From: VMCP01 sp964492925
GTDB lineage: Bacteria; Bacteroidota; Bacteroidia; NS11-12g; UBA955
Length of the DNA: 14,448 nucleotides
Assembly (NCBI GenBank): GCA_964492925.1
Contig: CAZBMF010000058.1
Span: 1-14,448 of the forward strand
Reading direction: 5' to 3'
Of this stretch, positions 1-8,436 are shown one piece after another (within the stretch, counting starts at the first letter, position 1; every line of letters begins with the position of its first letter). Below the pieces are notes generated by a model. The model worked only from the letters and a program-made list of their open reading frames with translations. It was not told the origin of the DNA and searched no databases. Both the position numbers and the translations under genes were made by a program.

Positions 1-1175
1 AATCTAAGTCAAAAAATGTCTTTTTTTTGGCAATTTTATCAGTTTCTTTGAGTGTTTCTGTTATGATTTTGGCATTTGCCACTGTTCGCGGTTTTAGAGA
101 TGAGATTAAATCTAAAATTTCGCTTATCCACGGAGATTTTGTGATTGATGCTCCTATGAACGTTGAAAATGGAGACCCACAACCATTTTCAGATTCATTG
201 AGAACATCTTTGGAAAAGTTATCGTCCCTCAAAAATATTAAAAGGGTATTGATTTCATCGAGTAAAGCGAGCATAATTAAGTCTGACGAGGAAATCGAAG
301 GAATCGTTGCCAAGGGGATTGAATTAAATAGGTTAAAAAGTTATTTGGGCGAGTTTTTAATACAATCATCAGAAATTGAGGATGATTATTGGGTGGCCAT
401 TTCTAAAAATTTGTCACAGAAACTTAAAGTGAATATCGGTGATGAATTAAAGTTGGTGTTTTTTATACAAGATACAACTGGAAATGTGCGACCAAGGGCA
501 AGAAAACTCACTGTTTCTCATTTGTTTGAAACGGGTATTGAAAAGGTGGATGCCAATATGGTATTGCTCAATCACGATGTAATTCGCGTGATGATGCCAG
601 AAGGGATGGGGCTCACACAAGCTGAAATTTGGGTAAACTCTGCCGAAGATTTGCAAAAAACAAAATCTGAAATTGTCAAAAATATTGATATCAAATCTTT
701 GAGACTCAATACGGCAGAGGAATATAACCGACAGATATTTGATTGGTTATCGATTTTAGACTTGAACGTTGTTATCTTATTGGTGCTCATTGCAATAGTG
801 GCCATCACGGCAACATGTACCACATTATTGATTTTTATCACTGAGAAAACATCATTTATTGGTTTGATGATGACGTTGGGGGCAAGAAATCGAAAGATTC
901 AACAGATTTTCGTGTATCAATCGAGCATTATCGCTTTTTTTGGTTTGTTGTTGGGCAATTTTTTCGCATTGACTTTGTGTTTTTTGCAAAATAAATTTAA
1001 GTTTTTAACCTTGAATCAAGAGGTATACTTTATCAAGTATGTTGCTATGAAAATAGAATTTTGGGAAGTAATCTCTGTGAATGTTTTTGCTTTTGGATTG
1101 ATCTATTTATCGTTGTATTTACCAGCAAGATATGTGAGGAAAATTCATCCAATAAGTGCTATCAAATTCAAATAA
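1..1175 (+). CDS. LolC/LolE/FtsX-type ABC transporter permease, 5' partial
   Basis: This is the membrane subunit of an ABC transporter of the MacB/LolCE class. In that class a permease works with a separate ATPase, typically to release lipoproteins from the inner membrane or drive periplasmic work. The frame is open to the window edge: codons before the TTG at 27 read SKSKNVFF, so the true start is upstream and only a few dozen residues are probably missing. Visible parts, counted from the TTG, are a first transmembrane helix ending in the family-typical GFRDEIKSKI (about 22-31), a periplasmic MacB-type core (about 35-235), and a C-terminal FtsX domain with three helices near 247-272, 297-320 and 348-368. 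The FtsX domain carries EKTSFIGLMMTLGA, and the protein ends ARYVRKIHPISAIKFK, the usual end of this family. No ATPase partner is visible. The substrate is inferred, and a general FtsX-like permease is the alternative. Confidence 0.85.
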   Translation, partial: SKSKNVFFLAILSVSLSVSVMILAFATVRGFRDEIKSKISLIHGDFVIDAPMNVENGDPQPFSDSLRTSLEKLSSLKNIKRVLISSSKASIIKSDEEIEGIVAKGIELNRLKSYLGEFLIQSSEIEDDYWVAISKNLSQKLKVNIGDELKLVFFIQDTTGNVRPRARKLTVSHLFETGIEKVDANMVLLNHDVIRVMMPEGMGLTQAEIWVNSAEDLQKTKSEIVKNIDIKSLRLNTAEEYNRQIFDWLSILDLNVVILLVLIAIVAITATCTTLLIFITEKTSFIGLMMTLGARNRKIQQIFVYQSSIIAFFGLLLGNFFALTLCFLQNKFKFLTLNQEVYFIKYVAMKIEFWEVISVNVFAFGLIYLSLYLPARYVRKIHPISAIKFK

Positions 1176-1190
1176 TTGGTTGTAAAGCAT

Positions 1191-1221
1191 AAAAAAAGGG
1201 AGAATAAATCTCCCTTTTTTT
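1191..1221. terminator. bidirectional intrinsic terminator
   Basis: A perfect 13-bp inverted repeat pairs 1191-1203 (seven A then GGGAGA) with 1209-1221 (TCTCCC then seven T), around the 5-nt loop ATAAA. Because each arm carries an A or T tract, the hairpin is followed by a U run on either strand. It lies between the 3' ends of the permease (stop at 1175) and gyrB (stop at 1240) and can end transcription of both. Confidence 0.9.
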
Positions 1222-1239
1222 GTGGTATTTACAAATCTT

Positions 1240-3192
1240 TTATGCATCAATTTTTGCATATTTCGCATTGGCTTCGATGAATTCTCTACGAGGAGGGACT
1301 TCATCACCCATTAACATGCTGAAAACCCTATCGGCTTCCGCAGCGCTGTCTAAAGTTACTTGTTTGAAAGTTCTACGAGCAGGATCCATGGTAGTCTCCC
1401 AAAGCTGCTCGGCGTTCATTTCACCCAAACCTTTATATCGTTGAACGTTAACAGAATCTTCTTTTCCTGCACCAATTTCAGAAATAGCAGCCATACGTTG
1501 ATCTTCCGTCCAGCAGTAGCGTTGTTCTCTTCCTTTTTTAACCAAGTAAAGAGGAGGAGTAGCAATATATAAGTAACCATTTTCAACCAATTTCTTCATA
1601 TATCGGAAGAATAGGGTTAATATTAAGGTTCTAATATGACTTCCGTCTACGTCGGCATCCGTCATGATCACCACTTTATGGTATCTTAAATTGTCTAGAA
1701 TAAGTTCTTTGTTGCCTTCTTCGTTGGTTCCAATATGAACGCCCAAAGCGGTGAACATGTTTCGAATTTCTTCGTTGTCATAAATTTTATGTTCAAGTGC
1801 TTTTTCAACGTTCAAAATTTTACCTCTCAAAGGAAGGATGGCTTGGAATTCTCTGTCGCGACCTTGTTTAGCGGTACCACCAGCTGAATCTCCCTCAACC
1901 AAGAAGATTTCACAAATTTTAGGATCTGTTTTTGAGCAATCAGAGAGTTTACCGGGAAGTCCCATTCCCGACATGGCACCTTTTCTTTGCACCATATCGC
2001 GGGCTTTTCTGGCAGCAGCTCTAGCTTGAGCAGCCAAAATTACTTTATCAACAATGATTTTTGCTTCTTTTGGATTTTCTTCCAAGTACGCTTCTAAAAT
2101 TGCGTTAACTGTAGATTCAACAGCACCTCCAACATCGTTGTTACCCAACTTTGTTTTTGTTTGTCCTTCAAATTGAGGTTCAGCAACTTTAACTGAAATC
2201 ACGCAAGTGATACCTTCACGAAAATCATCACCGGCGATTTCAATTTTTACCTTTTCAAGTAACTTTTGTTTATCGGCGTAATTTTTTAGGGTACGGGTTA
2301 AGGCACGTCTAAAACCACCAACGTGTGTTCCACCTTCAATTGTATTGATGTTGTTAACATATGAATGAAGGTTTTCGGAATAACCAGTATTGTATTGGAA
2401 GGCAATTTCAACGGGAACACCATATTTATCACTTTCGCCATAAATAGGCTCAGGAATAAGGGTTTCGCGGGTTCCATCGATGTATTTTACAAATTCTCTC
2501 AAACCACCTTCAGAATAATAGGTTTCTGTGCGGTAAGTGCCATCTTCTAATTTCTCGCGCTCATCGGTTAATGTTAATTTGATTCCTTTGTTTAGGAACG
2601 ACAATTCTCTTAAACGATTTTGTAGTGTATCGAAGTTGTAGACATGTGTTTCTTTGAAAATGCTTCTATCTGGGAAAAAAGAAACTTCTGTTCCACGGAT
2701 ATCAGTTTCTCCAACTACCTTTACATCGTAAAGAGGTTTACCAATTTCGTATTCTTGTTGGTGAATGATACCATCTCTGTGTACCCTAACTTTCACTTGA
2801 GAAGAAAGAGCGTTTACACAACTTACACCCACACCGTGCAATCCACCAGATACTTTGTATGTGTCTTTATCGAATTTACCACCGGCGTGCAAAACGGTCA
2901 TTACCACTTCTAACGCACTTTTTTGTTCTTTTTCGTGAATATCGGTCGGAATACCTCGACCATTATCGAGAACGCGAATTCCTTCACCTTCTAAAATTGC
3001 TACATGAATGGTGTCGCAATGACCAGCAAGGGCTTCATCGATACTATTGTCTACTACTTCATAAACCAAGTGATGCAAACCTTTTGGTCCAACATCACCA
3101 ATGTACATCGCGGGTCTTTTTCTTACGGCTTCTAAACCTTCTAATACCTGAATATTATTGGCACCGTAATTTCCTTTATTGTTCTCGTCCAT
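1240..3192 (-). CDS. gyrB: DNA gyrase subunit B
   Basis: This is the ATPase subunit of DNA gyrase, which with GyrA introduces negative supercoils. The order of parts is complete. The GHKL ATPase domain has EVVDNSIDEA (45-54, with catalytic E45 and Mg-binding N49), DNGRGIP (76-82) and the GGLHGVG lid motif (116-122). The transducer domain carries the QTKTKLGN lysine loop (344-351). The Toprim domain has EGDSAGG (433-439) and DADVDGSH (512-519), and the tail has the conserved RYKGLGEMN (585-593). At 650 residues it has the usual size for Bacteroidota GyrB, without the insert seen in enterobacteria and without an intein. GyrB is favoured over ParE because of the overall length and motif spelling. 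The gene is separated by 95 nt from the upstream tolC-like gene and probably has its own promoter there, although I found no clean promoter match. It ends at the bidirectional hairpin. gyrA is not in the window. Confidence 0.98.
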   Translation of the reverse strand: MDENNKGNYGANNIQVLEGLEAVRKRPAMYIGDVGPKGLHHLVYEVVDNSIDEALAGHCDTIHVAILEGEGIRVLDNGRGIPTDIHEKEQKSALEVVMTVLHAGGKFDKDTYKVSGGLHGVGVSCVNALSSQVKVRVHRDGIIHQQEYEIGKPLYDVKVVGETDIRGTEVSFFPDRSIFKETHVYNFDTLQNRLRELSFLNKGIKLTLTDEREKLEDGTYRTETYYSEGGLREFVKYIDGTRETLIPEPIYGESDKYGVPVEIAFQYNTGYSENLHSYVNNINTIEGGTHVGGFRRALTRTLKNYADKQKLLEKVKIEIAGDDFREGITCVISVKVAEPQFEGQTKTKLGNNDVGGAVESTVNAILEAYLEENPKEAKIIVDKVILAAQARAAARKARDMVQRKGAMSGMGLPGKLSDCSKTDPKICEIFLVEGDSAGGTAKQGRDREFQAILPLRGKILNVEKALEHKIYDNEEIRNMFTALGVHIGTNEEGNKELILDNLRYHKVVIMTDADVDGSHIRTLILTLFFRYMKKLVENGYLYIATPPLYLVKKGREQRYCWTEDQRMAAISEIGAGKEDSVNVQRYKGLGEMNAEQLWETTMDPARRTFKQVTLDSAAEADRVFSMLMGDEVPPRREFIEANAKYAKIDA

Positions 3193-3287
3193 TTACTGTA
3201 ATGAATATGATTATTTGGTAAATTTAATGATAAATTACGGGCTAGTGAATAAACTTTATGCGGAATTTTCCACATAATAACAACGAT

Positions 3288-4712
3288 TTAATTGAACGCA
3301 GAATTGAATCGATCTAAAGTGCCACAAACACTCAAATATTCTACTGTAGAGTACAATAATTTACCGTATTGCTCGATGGTTTTGAGGTTGGCTTCCCAAT
3401 ATTTTGCTTCCCTGGAATTTAAAAGAAAAATGGTCCCTTCTCCGCTGTTGAATTTCTGAATTTCCATTTGATACAATTGATAATAGCCCATTTCCACTTT
3501 CCTTAACATTTCATATATCGTTTTGTAGGTTTCAATTTGCTTCAATAATGCCAATGATTTTTGTTCAATTTCTCTTTTTTTAAATTTGAGGGACATTTGG
3601 GCTTCCACTAATTTAAACTTTGTTTCTTTAAATTCAGCCCGTGGACCAATAAAAAACAACGGCGATGCAACAGAAAGTCCAAACCGTGAATTATTTGTAA
3701 TTGCATTAAATTGATCGTATGATTGACTCAAATATTGATATTTGATATCTACTTTGGGTAACAGATAATTCCGTTTTAACTTTAAATCCAATTCTATGTT
3801 ATCCATTTTTTTCTGCGAAATCATCAAATCTGGTTGCATGGTGATTGGATTCTCAACTTTGGTGGATTCAACAATTGGATCAAGTAAATTAAAATAAAAA
3901 TCGGTTGGAACAACATTGGGTTTGAATGATAAAGGAACAAATTCGTTTTTATCCGTTTTGGTCCATAAGTGACTGCTCAACAATATCTTGGATTTTAATG
4001 TGATGATTTCGTTATCAAGAAGTTTCGCTACGAATTGTTGTTGCTGTACCGATATTTCTAGTGTGTCAAAACCACTACATCCCCCCGAAAAATAAACTTT
4101 TCTAATTGCATTTAACCTAGAATTGGACAATTCAAGTGCTTTTGAAAGAGAAATTGTTTGCTGGTGGTTGATATACCATTGAATATAATTTTTCCAAATC
4201 TCAGCGTACAAACTTAATTGCATTGATTTTTTTTGATATAAAGATTGTTCTGCTGTGTTATAAGATTGTTTTAGTGTGGTTCTTCTTTGATCAGTAATTA
4301 AATTCTTTAATAAGGGCAATTGCAATCCAATATATCCTAAACCATTAGATGGTGTATTTGATTCGCCATTGAGGTAAGAACCATTGTTTTTCTCAAAACC
4401 TATATCAAATGAAAGTGGGGATGGAGTAAAAACATCAAGTTCAAAATAATTTTGATTGTAGTAGTTTTTACCATCAAAGGTTTTATTGCGGCCATTGTAT
4501 GAAATTCCAGGTTCAAAATTTCCAATGGCCTTGGACTTGTTCGTTTTTCCTAATTCTTCTTGAATCTTGGCAATATTGAACAATGGATGTTGTGTTTCTA
4601 TTTGGAAAAATAGATCCTTCACTGAAAAAGAAGAAAAGGTATCTCCGGGTTGGGAGAACACAGCATGAAAATTTGAGAGTAAAATTAAACTAAGCCCAAA
4701 ATATTTCTTCAT
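3288..4712 (-). CDS. TolC-family outer membrane efflux/secretion protein
   Basis: This is the predicted outer-membrane channel of a tripartite export system. It has an N-terminal signal peptide of about 20 residues (MKKYFGLSLILL...FS, then QPGD). The rest has the two-repeat plan of the outer membrane efflux family: long amphipathic helices rich in K, Q and E (about 150-225 and 350-440) alternating with strand-rich stretches such as NYYNQNYFELDVFTPSPLSF. The FSGGCSGFDTLEISVQQQ segment (about 208-225) matches the family's F..G..s..D.le...q helix turn. At 474 residues it has the normal length. The start ATG overlaps the TGA of the hlyD-like gene by 4 nt (ATGA), so the two are probably translationally coupled and the products should act together. 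The last of the six cluster genes, it stops 95 nt before gyrB. A run of six G encodes part of the GGC turn. The family is clear; the substrate is unknown. Confidence 0.88.
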   Translation of the reverse strand: MKKYFGLSLILLSNFHAVFSQPGDTFSSFSVKDLFFQIETQHPLFNIAKIQEELGKTNKSKAIGNFEPGISYNGRNKTFDGKNYYNQNYFELDVFTPSPLSFDIGFEKNNGSYLNGESNTPSNGLGYIGLQLPLLKNLITDQRRTTLKQSYNTAEQSLYQKKSMQLSLYAEIWKNYIQWYINHQQTISLSKALELSNSRLNAIRKVYFSGGCSGFDTLEISVQQQQFVAKLLDNEIITLKSKILLSSHLWTKTDKNEFVPLSFKPNVVPTDFYFNLLDPIVESTKVENPITMQPDLMISQKKMDNIELDLKLKRNYLLPKVDIKYQYLSQSYDQFNAITNNSRFGLSVASPLFFIGPRAEFKETKFKLVEAQMSLKFKKREIEQKSLALLKQIETYKTIYEMLRKVEMGYYQLYQMEIQKFNSGEGTIFLLNSREAKYWEANLKTIEQYGKLLYSTVEYLSVCGTLDRFNSAFN

Positions 4713-6025
4713 TTTTTGGTTGGAGTTTCTTTTGTAGGTAAATAATAATCAGGTGAAAATCCACTAATAATTCGCCATAGTTCATACCAAATAGGTACTT
4801 TTTTTAATAACAGATAACCCCTTGCACCTACGCCAATTCTGAGTTCATTCGGCCAAGGTTTCAAATCTTTGCGTTGTTTCACCAGAACACGGTATTTGCC
4901 ATTTTCATTTGGAGAGGAGTTTACGCCATAAATTACCCCGGGAAATGTACCATAAGTCAAATTGGGCCAACCTGAAAAAACCATTGTAGGCCAGCCATCG
5001 AAAGTAAATTGAACATGAACTCCGTCATGAACGAGTGGCATATCAACAGGATCAATAAATAACTCTACCACAGACTCATAGTTTTTAGGGAGAATCTGAC
5101 ATATAGTTTCACCTTCTTTAATGGTTTCTCCAATTCCATTTACTTTGGTTCTGGTTATGTAGCCAGATTTTGGAGCGGTTATCACATAAAACCCATTCCT
5201 TATGGAATAGTTGGCCATATTATTTCTCAATTTAGAAACTTCTGCTTCAACTTCCATTTGCGCAGAAATTGCTGAATATCGGTCGCTTTCTCCTTTAGAT
5301 AATTTTTCGCCATATTCCGCATTTAGATTCTGCAATTCAATTTTAGCATTCAGTATGGATGCTTTAGCCTGACGAACCTTGGATTCAGAAACGTACAATT
5401 TAGCCACAGTTTCCTGATATTTCACCCTTTTGTTTTCCACGTCCATGGGACTTTTTATCCTTTGCACCAATAAAATACTATCGCGTTCTAGTTGTTGTTT
5501 GGCAATTTTTGTATTCAGCTTTGCTGCTTCAAAATCGGCAGTTTCGGCTTGCAGTTTTAAGTTTTCTTGATCAAACTTGTTTTTGGCCTTCTGAATAGAC
5601 AAGTTTCGATTGATTTCTAATTGTTTTATCTGCTCGTTAATTGCATTGATTTTGGAGTTGTAACTTAACAATGAATTTTCTTTGGCTTGAATTTGAATTT
5701 CAGTTTGTTTGATCAATTCTGGATTCAGATATTCACTTTTAATTTCTCCTAAAATGGCAATAGTGTCACCAATGTTGATGAAATCACCTTCTTTAACATG
5801 CCATTTGGTTAATCTACCGGCAATTGCAGATTGAATTTCTTGTGGCCTTTCATCATTGTTTAGGGTTGTAACAAATCCATTGGCTTGTATATTTTGTGTC
5901 CACGGAAGAAACAGTACCACAACAAAACCAACACACAATGTTAAAATTATTTTACCAAACTTATTGGATGCCCAAGGGCTATTTTTCAATAAATGTTGTG
6001 AATTATTCCTTTTCATTGATTTCAT
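4709..6025 (-). CDS. HlyD-family periplasmic adaptor (membrane fusion protein)
   Basis: This is the periplasmic adaptor that would connect an inner-membrane exporter to the TolC-like channel. It has a short cytoplasmic N-terminus and one transmembrane helix (about 24-42). The first half of a lipoyl-type beta domain follows (about 60-95, with GRLTKWHVKEGDFINIGDTIAILGE split here as GRLTKWHVKEGD and INIGDTIAILGE). A long alpha-helical hairpin (about 100-280) precedes the second lipoyl half (APKSGYITRTKVNGIGE, then EGETICQILP, about 293-326) and a beta-barrel C-terminal part. At 438 residues it is normal for the HlyD/EmrA-like type I secretion adaptors. The start lies 23 nt inside the end of the upstream transmembrane gene; a second in-frame ATG (M4, at 6016) would leave a 14-nt overlap. 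Its end overlaps the tolC-like start by 4 nt. The tight linkage on both sides argues for a single export complex. The family is certain; the cargo is not. Confidence 0.93.
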   Translation of the reverse strand: MKSMKRNNSQHLLKNSPWASNKFGKIILTLCVGFVVVLFLPWTQNIQANGFVTTLNNDERPQEIQSAIAGRLTKWHVKEGDFINIGDTIAILGEIKSEYLNPELIKQTEIQIQAKENSLLSYNSKINAINEQIKQLEINRNLSIQKAKNKFDQENLKLQAETADFEAAKLNTKIAKQQLERDSILLVQRIKSPMDVENKRVKYQETVAKLYVSESKVRQAKASILNAKIELQNLNAEYGEKLSKGESDRYSAISAQMEVEAEVSKLRNNMANYSIRNGFYVITAPKSGYITRTKVNGIGETIKEGETICQILPKNYESVVELFIDPVDMPLVHDGVHVQFTFDGWPTMVFSGWPNLTYGTFPGVIYGVNSSPNENGKYRVLVKQRKDLKPWPNELRIGVGARGYLLLKKVPIWYELWRIISGFSPDYYLPTKETPTKK

Positions 6026-6971
6026 TTAGTTTTTCGATAGAAATTCCACAATCATACAAATATTCAACTGTTAGAATCAATTTTTCAATAGCATCTAACA
6101 ATGTGATAATTAAAATTTCGGATGCCAAAAACTGACCTAAACTAATGTCTTGAATCACCAGTAAATAACTGCCAATAATCAGCATGAAAAAAGTTAGTAT
6201 TACTTTGATGATAACTCCCAGCCACGCTTGTTTATTCAATATGAGAAAATGCTGATTTCTTGAAACGGCATATTTCTCTACATTCTGATCCAATTGTTGT
6301 AGATTTTCTTCAGAGTAATCTAAGGCCAAATGCCTGAAACTTTCTGCAGTTTTGAACTTGTAGTTGCTTTCTTCTCTCGCTGTTTTAAAACCTGTTAACC
6401 ATGTGAACCTCAGAGATAAATATACCACTATAATAACCAAAATACTAAAAATAATGAACATAGGATGGTACAACGCCAATAATAACAAGCCAGCAACCGC
6501 TTGCAGTAATTTTCCTGTAAAATCAGTAATCAATTTTGAAAAACTCTTTTGAAGCGTCACTATATCTAGGAATTTTTGCGTTTTATTGAGTAATTTTTCT
6601 GTACCGTATTCAGGCTGATTTCTCAAAGATTCCTTGAATTTATTTGCATATTGTACGAATAACTTACGTTGCAATGAATCTACAATACTCAATTGAGCTA
6701 CTCGCGTGATGCCCAAAAGGAAGACCGCAATGGTGATCAATACAATCAATATTACCCAACTTGTCGACAATCTACCGGCTAATACGTAATTGATAATGGT
6801 TTGAATTCCAATTGGAATAGCCAAACTAATTATTCCAGCTAAAGCAGCATATAAATAAAGGTATTTGATACTCTTACGCTCAATTTTGATGAATGAAAAT
6901 AACATTTTCATTGCATATTGGATTTTGCGTTTTGCTGTTTCTCTATTGTTTAACGGAGGTAACGGTTGCAT
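6003..6971 (-). CDS. ABC-exporter transmembrane domain protein lacking a nucleotide-binding domain
   Basis: The 322 residues match the transmembrane half of a type I ABC exporter (HlyB/MsbA fold). About six helices are visible, near 37-64, 72-96, 150-168, 170-188, 250-273 and 278-300, with long polar stretches between helices 2 and 3 and between 4 and 5 (including the family-like FKTAESFRHLALDYSEE, 206-222). The protein ends SIEKLNEINEKE, which corresponds to the linker that normally leads into the ATPase domain. There is no Walker A, signature or Walker B motif, and none is encoded next to it. No N-terminal C39 peptidase domain is present either. A frameshift is unlikely, because the hlyD-like gene begins 23 nt before this stop, leaving no room for a remnant. 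It lies 49 nt after the sugar-transferase gene. It is presumably the inner-membrane core of the HlyD/TolC complex, powered by an ATPase from elsewhere or working without one. The fold assignment is by pattern recognition, not by search. Confidence 0.82.
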   Translation of the reverse strand: MQPLPPLNNRETAKRKIQYAMKMLFSFIKIERKSIKYLYLYAALAGIISLAIPIGIQTIINYVLAGRLSTSWVILIVLITIAVFLLGITRVAQLSIVDSLQRKLFVQYANKFKESLRNQPEYGTEKLLNKTQKFLDIVTLQKSFSKLITDFTGKLLQAVAGLLLLALYHPMFIIFSILVIIVVYLSLRFTWLTGFKTAREESNYKFKTAESFRHLALDYSEENLQQLDQNVEKYAVSRNQHFLILNKQAWLGVIIKVILTFFMLIIGSYLLVIQDISLGQFLASEILIITLLDAIEKLILTVEYLYDCGISIEKLNEINEKE

Positions 6972-7020
6972 TTGAATGTGGGTAGAATAAATCTAAATAA
7001 CAAAAATAATCAATAATTGT

Positions 7021-8436
7021 TTATTTTCCTCGCCCTTGTATCATAATCAAAACAGTATTAAACATGATTTTTACATCGAGTCCAAGGGACATGTTTTCAA
7101 GATATAAAATATCATATTTCATGCGATCAATCATTTCATTGACATCTTGTGCATATCCATATTTTATTTGTCCCCAACTGGTAATTCCAGGTTTTACCCT
7201 ATGTAATCGCTTATAAATTGGCGCTTTTTCTACAATTTGGTCGATGAAAAATTGTCTTTCTGGACGAGGACCAACCAAACTCATTTGTCCGATGAATACA
7301 TTGATAAACTGAGGCAATTCATCCAACCTCGTTCTTCTCAGAAAAATCCCAATGGATGTCCTTCTATCATCATTATCTGAACTTAATTGAGGGCCTGATT
7401 TCTCAGCATCAGCTCTCATTGATCTAAATTTAATGATTTTAAATGATTTACCTTTGTGACCAATACGTTCTTGCATAAAGAAAACAGGACCTTTAGAATT
7501 CAATTTTACAGCAATTCCAATCACAATAAAAATTGGTAACAATAGAATGAGAGCAATGAGTGAAAAAACAATATCTATTCCTCTTTTGATAAATTTTTGC
7601 CAATATGGCATCACTTCGAAATCCACTTCTGCCAGCATTGTACCCAAAATATTATTCATTTTTACAACCCCCAAAACCAAGTTATAATCGTTTGGCAGCA
7701 TTTTTAAATGAATGTTCTCATTTTGAATATATTCAATGATTTGAGGGACAAATTCAGATTCGTCTGATTCATTGCATAATATGATATCCTCGATTTGGTA
7801 CTGTTGAATCAGTATTGGTAGTTCTTTCCATGTGCCCAATATTGGATATTTTTGATCACTGTTTGGATTTTGATTGTTTATTTCTACAAGTCCTTTGATG
7901 TTAAAACCTTCCCAAACTTTTGCATTTTGAAGATCTTCAATTAGTTGTTGAGAGGTTTTGCCAGTTCCAATAATCAATGTATTGTAACCCCAAACTTTGT
8001 TTCTAATTTTAGTGATCGTATAAGTAGAATTGATCAATCGAAAGAATAACGTTGTACTGAAATGGAAACTAAATAATATCCCCAATGAACTGTAATAATC
8101 ATAATAATTGGAAACACTGTCATCCAAAATCAACGCAAAGAACAAGATAATAACACCTAAAATGCTGTTACCGAAGGTATTTTCTAATTCTACCAATCTT
8201 GATCTTCTGAGAATATGTTGATAGTAACCAGACATTGAATACAACAAAATCCAAAACAATGGAATGATGATCAATCCAGCGTAGAGTTTTATATCTTGAT
8301 TTACCGGGATAACATATCCGTGCTTTACTGCTTCAACATAATTTTTACGATATAAAAATAACGCCAACCAACTAATTGAAGCTGCAATCCAATCAAAAAA
8401 TACGTGCCAAAAAATTCTGAAGCCTTTGCGCATCAT
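7021..8436 (-). CDS. polyprenyl-phosphate sugar-1-phosphate transferase (WbaP/WcaJ-type initiating sugar transferase)
   Basis: This type of enzyme transfers a sugar-1-phosphate from a nucleotide sugar to undecaprenyl phosphate in the inner membrane, the first step of exopolysaccharide, capsule or glycan assembly. It has the full long architecture: four N-terminal helices (about 10-30, 50-68, 90-104, 116-135), a cytoplasmic Rossmann-like domain beginning LIIGTGKTSQQL (154-165), a membrane helix with the break-making proline (about 287-309, P301), and the C-terminal catalytic domain. That domain shows KRGIDIVFS (284-292), QERIGHKGKSFKIIKFRSMR (322-341), the catalytic Asp-Glu pair in RLDELPQ (D372, E373), SLVGPRPE (386-393) and KPGITSWGQ (415-423). 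The sugar cannot be read from the sequence. Its ATG overlaps the lipoprotein stop by 4 nt; a second ATG follows immediately (8433). The cluster contains no other glycosyltransferase, flippase or polymerase, so the rest of the pathway must lie elsewhere. Confidence 0.95.
   Translation of the reverse strand: MMRKGFRIFWHVFFDWIAASISWLALFLYRKNYVEAVKHGYVIPVNQDIKLYAGLIIIPLFWILLYSMSGYYQHILRRSRLVELENTFGNSILGVIILFFALILDDSVSNYYDYYSSLGILFSFHFSTTLFFRLINSTYTITKIRNKVWGYNTLIIGTGKTSQQLIEDLQNAKVWEGFNIKGLVEINNQNPNSDQKYPILGTWKELPILIQQYQIEDIILCNESDESEFVPQIIEYIQNENIHLKMLPNDYNLVLGVVKMNNILGTMLAEVDFEVMPYWQKFIKRGIDIVFSLIALILLLPIFIVIGIAVKLNSKGPVFFMQERIGHKGKSFKIIKFRSMRADAEKSGPQLSSDNDDRRTSIGIFLRRTRLDELPQFINVFIGQMSLVGPRPERQFFIDQIVEKAPIYKRLHRVKPGITSWGQIKYGYAQDVNEMIDRMKYDILYLENMSLGLDVKIMFNTVLIMIQGRGK

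Noticed and set aside
16..54. ATG at 16 as the start of the first permease gene
   Set aside because: It reads in another frame and meets a stop after about 12 codons. The true frame is open to the window edge and reads SKSKNVFFLAIL, which suits the family's N-terminus.
2859..3221. 120-codon plus-strand frame over the start of gyrB
   Set aside because: It is a shadow of the gyrB ATPase region, which is unambiguous on the minus strand.
3193..3287. Terminator between the tolC-like gene and gyrB
   Set aside because: The only inverted repeat has a loop of about two bases and is not followed by a U tract in the direction of transcription, so it does not look like an intrinsic terminator.
4081..4086. 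Run of six C on the plus strand (six G in the tolC-like gene) as a phase-variation tract
   Set aside because: Six is shorter than typical switching tracts, the frame is intact, and the run encodes the glycine-rich helix turn expected in the family.
5990..6030. Frameshift hiding a lost ATPase domain at the end of the transmembrane gene
   Set aside because: The downstream frames here encode only the well-defined N-terminus of the HlyD-type adaptor, and no Walker A or signature motif is present in any frame examined.
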